64,000 bases of DNA from Myxococcales bacterium (GTDB lineage Bacteria; Myxococcota; Polyangia; Nannocystales; Nannocystaceae). Of the stretch, positions 54,207 through 64,000 are shown piece by piece. Positions within the stretch are counted from its first letter, which is position 1; every line of letters starts with the position of its first letter. A program made the translations under genes and the position numbers. The stretch lies in NCBI GenBank assembly GCA_016793465.1, contig JAEUJW010000053.1, positions 62,001 to 126,000 on the forward strand. The letters are read 5' to 3'. The notes below the pieces were generated by a model. That model was given only the letters and a program-made list of their open reading frames with translations, was not told the DNA's origin and searched no databases.

Positions 54207-54632
54207 ATGAGCATCAAACTCTCGCACTGCTTCATCGCCGTCGACGACCACGACAAGGCCCTCGACTTCTACCACCGCGCCCTCGGCTTCGAGATCCGCC
54301 AGGACGTCAAGTTCGAGGGCATGCGCTGGCTGACCGTGGGCCCGCCCGCGCAGCCCGACGTCAACATCGTGCTCGAGCCCCCCAGCGCCTCCCCCGACGC
54401 CTCGCCCGCCGACCGCAAGGTCATGTACGAGCTGCTCGCCAAGGGCCTCCTCCGCGGCGTCAACCTCAGCACCGAGGACTGCGACGCCGCCTTCGAACGC
54501 GTGCGCGCCGCCGGCGGAGAGGTCCTGCAGGAGCCGATGGACCAGCCCTACGGCGTCCGCGACTGCGCCTTCCGCGACCCCGCCGGCAACCTGATCCGCA
54601 TCCAGCAGCCGAAGCCGCGCGCCCGCGCCTGA
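54207..54632 (+). CDS. VOC/glyoxalase-family protein
   Basis: The 141-residue protein has the two beta-alpha-beta-beta-beta modules of the VOC superfamily: KLSHCFIAVDDHDKALDFYH (His metal ligand), LGFEIRQDVKFEGMRWL, and the second module CDAAFERVRAAGGEVLQEPM, FRDPAGNLIRI (Glu/Asp-type ligand region). These act as dioxygenases, glyoxalases or resistance-binding proteins; the substrate is unknown. Paired with the AraC-type regulator. A terminator lies eight bases after its stop. Confidence 0.87.
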   Translation: MSIKLSHCFIAVDDHDKALDFYHRALGFEIRQDVKFEGMRWLTVGPPAQPDVNIVLEPPSASPDASPADRKVMYELLAKGLLRGVNLSTEDCDAAFERVRAAGGEVLQEPMDQPYGVRDCAFRDPAGNLIRIQQPKPRARA

Positions 54633-54640
54633 GCATAAAA

Positions 54641-54668
54641 AGAGAGCTGTCCGATCGGACAGCTCTCT
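54641..54668. terminator. Bidirectional terminator (28-base palindrome)
   Basis: AGAGAGCTGTCC and GGACAGCTCTCT form a perfect hairpin with a GATC loop. An A-run precedes it, which gives a U-tract on the minus strand. It separates the convergent VOC and metG genes. Confidence 0.85.
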
Positions 54669-54684
54669 GCACGCCCGCGAGGCC

Positions 54685-56727
54685 TCAGCTCACGCGATCG
54701 CCGGGCCGGCTGCGCGGGTCGAGCTCGAGCACGGTGACGGCGTCGTCGCTCGCGCCCGACGCGAGGATCATGCCCTCGCTCATGCCGAACCGCATCTTCC
54801 GCGGTTTAAGATTTGCGAACACGACCACGTGCTTGCCGACCAGCGCCTCCGGCTTGTAGCTGAGCGCGATCCCACTAAAGATGTTACGCGTCCCGAGCGG
54901 CCCCAGGTCGACCTGCAGCTGCAGCAGCTTGTCGGACCCTTTAACAATCGTGCACGTGACGACCTTGCCGACCCGCAGATCGACATTTTTAAAAATGTCG
55001 ATGGTCGCCTCCGCGGTCAGCGGCTCGACCTCGTAGGCCGGCTCATTCGTCGGAGCCGCCGGCGTGGTCTCCTTGCTGGCCTCGACGATCGCCGCCAGCT
55101 TGGCCGGGTCGATGCGCTCGGCCAGCGTCTCGTACTCGCCGATCACGTGGCCCGCCGCCGGCAGCGGCAGCGGCCCCTTCAGGTCGAGCGCCCGCTCGAG
55201 CTTCAGCATGCGCCGGGTCTTCTCGGCCCACTCCGGCAGCACCGGGGCCAGGATCGCCGCGATGACGATCGCCGCGTGCACCCCCGCCGTGCAGACCGCC
55301 CGCGCCCGCTCCGGGTCGCTGCCCGCCAGCTTCCACGGCTCGGCCTTGGTCACATAATCATTGAAGTCCTCGGCGATCTCGATGGCCAGGCGCAGCGCCT
55401 TGCTCGACTCGAACTCCTTATACAGGCCCGCGACCTCGGCGAGGCGCGCCTGCGCCTTCTCCAGCAGCGGCGCGGCGTCGGCCGCCGGCTCGCCGAGCTT
55501 GCCGCCGAGGCGGCCGAACACGAACTTGCCGCAGCGGCTCAGCAGGTTGGCCGCCTTGTTGACCAGGTCGGCGTTCACCCGATTGGCGAAGTCCTCCATG
55601 CTGAGGTCGATGTCGTCCTGGTCCGCCCCGAGCTTGGCCGCGAAGTAGTAGCGCAGATACTCCGCCGGCAGGTGCTCGAGGTACGTGCGCCCGAGGATGA
55701 ACGTGCCCCGCGTCTTCGACATCTTCTCGCCGTTGACCGTCAGCCACCCGTGCACCTGCACGCGCGACGGCGTGGTGTAGCCCGCCGCGTGCAGCATCGC
55801 CGGCCAGAACAGGCAGTGGAAGTACACGATGTCCTTGCCGATCACGTGCACGACCTCGGCCCCGCTCTGCTTCCCCCAATAATCCGCCATGGCCTCGCGC
55901 CCGTGCTCGGCGCACCACCTCTCGGTCGCGCCGATGTAGCCGACCGGCGCGTCGAACCACACGTAGAAGTACTTCTTGCCCTCGGTTCCGGGGATCTCGA
56001 AGCCGAAGTAGGGCGGGTCGCGCGAGATGTCCCAGTCGCGCAGACCGTCCTCGACCCAGCGCATCACGTAGTTGCGCACGGTCGGCTGCATACGCGTGCC
56101 GGCGTCGCCGAGCCACCCGCGGAGGAACTGCTCGTGCCGGGCCAGCGCCACGTACAAGTGCTCGGAGTCGGCGAGCACCGGGGTGGTCCCGCAGATCGAG
56201 CAGCGCGGATCCTTTAATTCGGTGGGCGCATACGTCGACCCGCACTTCTCGCAGTTGTCGCCGTACTGGTCGAGCGCCCCGCACTTCGGGCACTGGCCCT
56301 TGACGAAGCGGTCGGGCAGGAACATCTGGTCGTGCGGGCAATACAGCTGCTGCGTGACCCGCTTCTCGATGTGCCCCGCCGCCTTCAGCGCCTCGTAGAT
56401 CGCGTTCGAGTGCTTCTGCGTCTCGGGCGAGTGCGTGGTGTAATAGATGTCGAAGCCGAGGCCGAACCCGCCGTACACCTCGAGGTGGTCGGCGTGGGCC
56501 CTGGCGATCAGCTCCTCCGGCGTGATGCCCTCTCGCCGCGCGCGCAGCGAGATCGGCGTGCCGTGGGTGTCGGCCGCCCACATGAAGATCACGTCGTCGC
56601 CCGCGAGCCGGCGCGCCCGCACGTACACGTCGGTCTGGATCGCCTCGAGCAGGTGCCCGAGGTGCGGCGAGCCGTTGGCGTAGGTGAGCGCGGCGGTGAC
56701 GAGGACGCGGGAGGGCGCGGCGGACAT
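54685..56727 (-). CDS. metG: Methionine-tRNA ligase
   Basis: The 680-residue enzyme charges tRNA-Met with methionine. It has the HIGH-type box GSPHLGHL (residues 19-26), zinc-knuckle cysteines in CPKCG and CEKCG (about residues 125-160), DTHGTPI, and the KMSKTRG loop (335-341). The anticodon domain follows, and the C-terminal 110 residues are an EMAP-II/Trbp111 tRNA-binding domain (IDIFKNVDLRVGKVV, then NLKPRKMRFGMSEGM). Length and order match the E. coli-type long MetG. Clusters of AT-rich codons occur at 54809-54815, 54938 and 54986-54995. A TATAGG box lies 10 bases before the ATG. Confidence 0.96.
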   Translation of the reverse strand: MSAAPSRVLVTAALTYANGSPHLGHLLEAIQTDVYVRARRLAGDDVIFMWAADTHGTPISLRARREGITPEELIARAHADHLEVYGGFGLGFDIYYTTHSPETQKHSNAIYEALKAAGHIEKRVTQQLYCPHDQMFLPDRFVKGQCPKCGALDQYGDNCEKCGSTYAPTELKDPRCSICGTTPVLADSEHLYVALARHEQFLRGWLGDAGTRMQPTVRNYVMRWVEDGLRDWDISRDPPYFGFEIPGTEGKKYFYVWFDAPVGYIGATERWCAEHGREAMADYWGKQSGAEVVHVIGKDIVYFHCLFWPAMLHAAGYTTPSRVQVHGWLTVNGEKMSKTRGTFILGRTYLEHLPAEYLRYYFAAKLGADQDDIDLSMEDFANRVNADLVNKAANLLSRCGKFVFGRLGGKLGEPAADAAPLLEKAQARLAEVAGLYKEFESSKALRLAIEIAEDFNDYVTKAEPWKLAGSDPERARAVCTAGVHAAIVIAAILAPVLPEWAEKTRRMLKLERALDLKGPLPLPAAGHVIGEYETLAERIDPAKLAAIVEASKETTPAAPTNEPAYEVEPLTAEATIDIFKNVDLRVGKVVTCTIVKGSDKLLQLQVDLGPLGTRNIFSGIALSYKPEALVGKHVVVFANLKPRKMRFGMSEGMILASGASDDAVTVLELDPRSRPGDRVS

Positions 56728-56737
56728 GATGCCGCGC

Positions 56738-56743
56738 CCTATA
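56738..56743 (-). promoter_or_regulatory. -10 box TATAGG, near-leaderless
   Basis: The box ends 10 bases before ATG 56727, overlapping the start of the next gene's 3' intergenic space. Confidence 0.4.
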
Positions 56744-56758
56744 GCACAGGCGCCGGGC

Positions 56759-57271
56759 CTACGCCTCGTCCTTGTTGGCCTCGCGGCTGGCGGCGATCTG
56801 CGCCTCGAGGCCCTCCAGCTGCTCGAGCAGCGACTTCGCGGTGGCGCAGCGGCGCTCCATCTGCGCCACCAGGTCGCCGACCTGATGCGACAGCACCTGG
56901 ATCAGCTCGGGGAACAGGTCGACCGCCGCGTGCCGCAGCATCCGCGGCGCCGACAGCAGCGGCATCACCGAGCCGGGGCTCTCCGAGGCCAGCGCCACCT
57001 TGCTCTCGAGGATCTTCACCGTCTTGATGCACAGGTGATACTCGCTCTGGATGCGCAGATAACCGAGGAACGCCAGCTCGATGACCCGCTTGCCGTCGCG
57101 GCCGACGCTCATCGTCTCTTGCAGCGGCCGCGGGTGCACATAGTCCATGCCGATCATCAGGCGCCCGAGCGCCTTGTCGATCGACGAGATGAGCGCGTTG
57201 AGCTGGTCGGATCCCTCGTTCAAGCGTCGCGCTGCCTGCCCCAATTGATTGAGCCGTTCGTTCATCGCCAT
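56759..57271 (-). CDS. Hypothetical helical protein
   Basis: The 170-residue protein has no signal peptide or membrane helix. It is mostly helical: an N-terminal LNQLGQAARRLNEGSDQLNA, a central VIELAFLGYLRIQSEYHLCI, and a C-terminal VGDLVAQMERRCATAKSLLE coiled-coil. I do not recognise the family. It starts with ATG 57271 (an in-frame ATG two codons later is possible) behind a GGAAGGAC Shine-Dalgarno. It sits upstream of metG on the same strand, separated by 31 bases, so they may be co-transcribed. Confidence 0.6.
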   Translation of the reverse strand: MAMNERLNQLGQAARRLNEGSDQLNALISSIDKALGRLMIGMDYVHPRPLQETMSVGRDGKRVIELAFLGYLRIQSEYHLCIKTVKILESKVALASESPGSVMPLLSAPRMLRHAAVDLFPELIQVLSHQVGDLVAQMERRCATAKSLLEQLEGLEAQIAASREANKDEA

Positions 57272-57426
57272 CGCACACCGTCCTTCCGGAGCCCGTCAGG
57301 GCCGCGCCGTGACCGTCAGGTCCGGCGCGGGTCGTCACCGTAGACCGACCGCAGCACCCGGGCAAGTCCTCCGCGGCGTGACGCCGCGCCGCACACCACC
57401 TGCTGGCGCGCGCCCCCGCGCCCGGC

Positions 57427-59940
57427 CTAGAAGTCGATGTTGGCCTCGACGACCGCGTCGACCGCGTTGGTCCAGCGCGGCAGCTCGCCCTTGTACAGCA
57501 GGTAGTAGGCCGCCTGGACCTCGAGCACGCGCCGCGTGTAGTTCGCGGTCTCGCGGATCGGGATCTCGGCGATGAACACGTCGAGCTCGAGCGGCTGGCC
57601 CCCGCCCGCGCGATCGGCCTTGGCCTTCAACCACCGCTCGACGTTGTAGGGCCCGCCGTTGTAGCTGGCGTAGGCCATCGCCGCCTGGCCGTGGAACTTG
57701 TGCAGCAGCTCCGCCAGGTAATAGGCCGAGAGGTGCACGTTGGTGTCGATCTCGAACAGCAGGTCGACGTCCGGCAGCGTCTCGCCGAGCCGCCCGGCCA
57801 GCAGCTCGCCGGTGTTCGGCATGATCTGGATGGCCCCGCGGGCCCCCGCCGACGAGACCACGTGCTTGCGGAAGCGCGACTCGGTGTACATCAGCGCCCA
57901 CAGGTGCGACGGGTCGACCGAGCGCGCCGCCGCCTCGCGCTCGACCACCGGACGGAACGCCCGCGGGTGCCAGCGCGACTTGTACGGGTGCGCGTGCGCC
58001 GGCGTCAGCCTGGCCGCCCGGTGCGGCTCGTCGAGCGCCCGCGTGAGCGTGTGCAGCCCCTCCCGCAGCGCCTGCGCGGCGCCCGGCTCGCGCACCAGCT
58101 TCCGCGCCTCGCGCGGCACCGGCAGCCGCGGCTGCTTCCAGCTGGCCAGCCACGACAGCCCGCGCACGTAGTCCTCGTGGTGCGGGACCCAGCCGTGACC
58201 TGTCCCCGGGGTCAGGTCCTCGTAGACGTCGACGGCGATCCGCAGCTCGCGCTGGGCCTCGTCGCGCCAGCCGGCCGCCTCGAGGAACGCCGCGCGCGGC
58301 AGCGCCGGGATGCCCTTGCCGAACTGCCCGGCCAGCGCCGCGAAGGTCGCCCGCGTGCGCGCCGCGTCGGGCGGCGGCGTCGTCTCGGTCGGCACCGGGG
58401 TCAGCGCCGGCGCCGGCCCGGGATCCACGCCCGCGTCGATCAGCCGCTGGCGCGCCATCAGCCCGTAGTAGTCGAGCGGCGCGTCGGTCATCAGCTTGCG
58501 CAGCACCGCCGCGCCCTCGCTCTTGCCCTCCGGCGCGGCCAGCAGCAGGCGCCCGCGGAAGTACCTCGCGACCACCGCCCGCTCGCTCTTCGCGTGGCGC
58601 TCGATAGTCTTGAAGGCCTCGATCGCCGCCTCGCGCTCGCCGAGGCGGTACTTCAACCACGCGTCGAGCCACTGCCGCTCGCCGCGGCTGCGGTCCTTGG
58701 CCGAGAACTTGTCGAGCAGCCCGCGCGCCGCGCTGTACCTGCCGGCCTTGATCGCCTGGTCGATCGCGGCCATCAGGCCCGCCTTGCCGGCCGCGCCCTT
58801 CTTCTCGCTCGCCGGCTTCAGCAGCGCGAGCGCGTCGTCGTAGCGCTCGGCCTTGTCGAGGCAGCGCAGCAGATCATCACGGTCGGCCCCGGCCGCCTCG
58901 AAGTCCGCCGCGCACGTCTTGAAGTCGCGCTGCTTCGAGGCCGTCCAGGCCCGCTGGCGCTGGGCGGCCGTCCGCACATGTCCCGGAGTACCTGGCTCTC
59001 GGAGCAGGTCGTCGAGGACAGCTCGAGCATAGTCGTATTTGCGGTGGTGGCGGGCCGCGGCCGCGCGATCGACCTGCTCCATCGCCGACCAGCGGACCGG
59101 CGCGCCCGCCCCGGCCAGCGCCTGTTCGGCCGCCTCGGCCTCCGGCGAGCCCGCCCAGCCCATGGCCACCTCGCGCAGCTCCGAGATGCTGTCCGCCTTC
59201 TTGCCCGCGCGCCCGAGGGCCAGCGCCCGCTGCAGCGCCAGCGATCCGACCCGCGGGTGCTGCGGGTACTGTTTGAGGATCGCGGTCAACGCCTTGACCG
59301 CCTGGGCCGCCGCCGCCCGCCGCGACGCCCCCTCGCCCTCGATCGCCGCCAGCGTCTCCGCGTGGGCCACCCGCATGGGCGCGAGGTTGCGGACCGGCTC
59401 CATCTTCATCGCCTTTTGCCAGACCGCCAGCGCCTCGCGCCGCTTCGCGTCGGCCTCCTTCACCGGCAGCGTCGCCGCCAGCGCGACCAGGCTGCGCGCC
59501 AGCTCGTCGGCCACCAGCTCGCGCGGCAGCCCGACGGGCCCGCCCTTCTGGCGGTAGATCGGCTCCAGCGCCGCCACGGCCTCGGCCGGACGGCCCCGCA
59601 GCCGCTCGGCCCGGCCCCGCAGCGCCGACTGCACGAACCACTCCGGGGTCCCGGCCGCGGCCGCCGGCCGCTCGGCGAGCAGCGCCAGCGCCTCCTCGGG
59701 CTTGCCGCGCGCCAGCAGGGTCGCCGCGTCGTCGGCCGCCGGCACCTCCGCCGCGGCCGCGGACGGCTGCGCGGGCGCCGGCCGGCTCGCCACCGGAGCC
59801 GGCGCCGGAGGTGCGCCGTGGACCACGTTCACGGCCGGGTGGACCCGCTGCGCCGCCTCGCTCACCGCCCCCGGCCGACACGCGACCAGTCCGGCCGCGA
59901 ACAGCAGCACGCGCAGCGTCCCTGGCCGCAAGTCCCACAC
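57427..59940 (-). CDS. Soluble lytic murein transglycosylase lipoprotein
   Basis: The 837-residue lipoprotein has lipobox LVAC (Cys21). A long helical U-shaped region with TPR-like repeats (about residues 65-620) precedes an SLT catalytic domain: VDPSHLWALMYTESRFRKHV (catalytic Glu about 685), SAGARGAIQIMPNT, AAMAYASYNGGPYNVERW. This is the Slt70 layout; it cleaves peptidoglycan glycan strands in the periplasm. GTG 59940 is chosen because TAGCGT lies seven bases upstream and the lipobox then falls at residue 21; the frame stays open further upstream over the neighbouring gene's start, which is unlikely coding. Confidence 0.88.
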   Translation of the reverse strand: MWDLRPGTLRVLLFAAGLVACRPGAVSEAAQRVHPAVNVVHGAPPAPAPVASRPAPAQPSAAAAEVPAADDAATLLARGKPEEALALLAERPAAAAGTPEWFVQSALRGRAERLRGRPAEAVAALEPIYRQKGGPVGLPRELVADELARSLVALAATLPVKEADAKRREALAVWQKAMKMEPVRNLAPMRVAHAETLAAIEGEGASRRAAAAQAVKALTAILKQYPQHPRVGSLALQRALALGRAGKKADSISELREVAMGWAGSPEAEAAEQALAGAGAPVRWSAMEQVDRAAAARHHRKYDYARAVLDDLLREPGTPGHVRTAAQRQRAWTASKQRDFKTCAADFEAAGADRDDLLRCLDKAERYDDALALLKPASEKKGAAGKAGLMAAIDQAIKAGRYSAARGLLDKFSAKDRSRGERQWLDAWLKYRLGEREAAIEAFKTIERHAKSERAVVARYFRGRLLLAAPEGKSEGAAVLRKLMTDAPLDYYGLMARQRLIDAGVDPGPAPALTPVPTETTPPPDAARTRATFAALAGQFGKGIPALPRAAFLEAAGWRDEAQRELRIAVDVYEDLTPGTGHGWVPHHEDYVRGLSWLASWKQPRLPVPREARKLVREPGAAQALREGLHTLTRALDEPHRAARLTPAHAHPYKSRWHPRAFRPVVEREAAARSVDPSHLWALMYTESRFRKHVVSSAGARGAIQIMPNTGELLAGRLGETLPDVDLLFEIDTNVHLSAYYLAELLHKFHGQAAMAYASYNGGPYNVERWLKAKADRAGGGQPLELDVFIAEIPIRETANYTRRVLEVQAAYYLLYKGELPRWTNAVDAVVEANIDF

Positions 59941-59947
59941 CCTCACC

Positions 59948-59953
59948 ACGCTA
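59948..59953 (-). promoter_or_regulatory. -10 box TAGCGT, leaderless-type
   Basis: The box lies seven bases upstream of GTG 59940. Confidence 0.45.
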
Positions 59954-60008
59954 GCACGCTTGAGAGTTGCCGCCGATTTTCTCGAGATCCCGCCCCCGCG
60001 AGTTGGTC

Positions 60009-60014
60009 TATCGT
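60009..60014 (+). promoter_or_regulatory. -10 box TATCGT, leaderless-type
   Basis: The box ends eight bases before GTG 60023 and is divergent from the transglycosylase promoter 55 bases away. Confidence 0.4.
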
Positions 60015-60022
60015 GCCGCCCC

Positions 60023-62431
<2,409 letters not shown>

Positions 62432-62482
62432 CTCCACGGACCTTCGGTCCCGATCCCACCACGGTCCAACAGGAGAACCACC

Positions 62483-63634
<1,152 letters not shown>

Positions 63635-64000
63635 GTCGTCTGGCTCTTCGAGCAGCCGCGGCGCGAGGGTCCGGACGGGCCCTCGCGCTTCGCACGTCCG
63701 GCGCGCGCCGGACAGCGGTCCCGGTCCGCAGGCGTGCGCCGCGAGGGCGCCGCCGCTTGAACGCGCAGCCGGCCGACCGGGCCCGCCCGAAAGTGACAGT
63801 CGACCGCGCACGCCGATGGCCTTGCGGACATGTCCCAAACGACGAAGAGACAGCGCTCAAACGGCCACAGACCGGCGAATTTCGCCGATCCACGCGGTCG
63901 GTGGGCGACCGCGCCGGACCTGCGCGCATCGGTCTGCACGCCCGCGGGCCGCCGTTCATTCCGCGCCGCGCGGTAGCCTGCTCCCGATCCGCGCCGCTTT
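63635..64000. other. Non-coding end of window
   Basis: I see no convincing gene in these 366 bases. They hold the thiolase terminator, an 18-base palindrome GTCCGGCGCGCGCCGGAC (63696-63713), some less GC-biased sequence around 63830-63900, and a TAGCCT hexamer (63974-63979) that could be the -10 box of a gene starting just outside the window. Confidence 0.5.
63661..63688. terminator. Hairpin after the thiolase gene
   Basis: GCGCGAGGG (63661-63669) pairs with CCCTCGCGC (63680-63688), loop 10 bases. Confidence 0.65.

Noticed and set aside
63974..63979. TAGCCT as promoter of a further gene
   Set aside because: The matching start codon would be at or outside the window edge, so it cannot be supported.

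Overview
The window is one very GC-rich stretch of bacterial chromosome, densely coding on both strands with no rRNA, tRNA, CRISPR array or intact insertion sequence that I could see. The organism is most likely a myxobacterium of the Nannocystis type (Myxococcota, Nannocystales). I infer this from a suite of lipoproteins and secreted proteins with Thr/Asp/Gly-rich linkers, Cys-rich myxobacterial disulfide repeats and MYXO-CTERM-like tails, two CFI-box-CTERM proteins, and a cycloeucalenol-cycloisomerase-like gene, which fits the sterol-making myxobacteria. This is inference from protein content only.

Region by region. 1-9.7 kb is a cell-surface region: an alpha/beta-hydrolase-like lipoprotein (cut by the window edge), a divergent pair of CFI-box paralogues around an SGNH-type lipoprotein, repeat-rich and propeller-like lipoproteins, and a gene-junction relic containing a piece of an ECF sigma factor. 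9.8-16.3 kb is housekeeping: an acyltransferase-like protein, an Uma2-type nuclease, two tandem DsbA-like lipoproteins leading into homoserine kinase, and etfBA. 16.4-19.1 kb is the most unusual locus: a two-gene operon of a P-loop NTPase and a protein with a degenerate P-loop-like N-domain and a C-terminal domain resembling effector-associated domain 1. It looks like an NTPase-dependent conflict or defence system, and the second gene has a sharp drop in GC at a domain border. 19.2-26.8 kb holds a DUF4112 protein, a lipoprotein, a tandem pair of membrane histidine kinases (the second with a degenerate ATP site), a PHB-depolymerase-like esterase and a ferritin-like protein. 26.8-32.6 kb, on the minus strand, holds an aldo/keto reductase, small proteins, an ABC-F ATPase and a beta-helix lipoprotein. 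32.9-39.4 kb holds a GNAT, an aminotransferase, an O-methyltransferase next to the sterol-isomerase homologue, and an XPB helicase with its Bax1-like nuclease. 39.4-51.1 kb holds a secreted Cys-rich repeat protein with a beta-barrel partner, an RNase R-type exonuclease, a PQQ-propeller lipoprotein, a GNAT, HtpG, a trans-aconitate-type methyltransferase and a MYXO-CTERM protein. 51.2-64 kb holds a metal/cobalamin-receptor-like protein, a HTH regulator, an AraC/VOC pair, MetG, a lytic transglycosylase lipoprotein, and a two-gene beta-oxidation operon (fused hydroxyacyl-CoA dehydrogenase/enoyl-CoA hydratase plus thiolase) that would feed electrons to the etfBA-encoded flavoprotein.

A window-wide regularity is that about twenty genes have a TANNNT-like -10 box ending only 5-10 bases before the start codon, usually with no Shine-Dalgarno sequence, while another set has a clear Shine-Dalgarno. 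This suggests widespread leaderless transcription and was used to choose several starts. Long antisense reading frames are everywhere because of the base composition and were left out.
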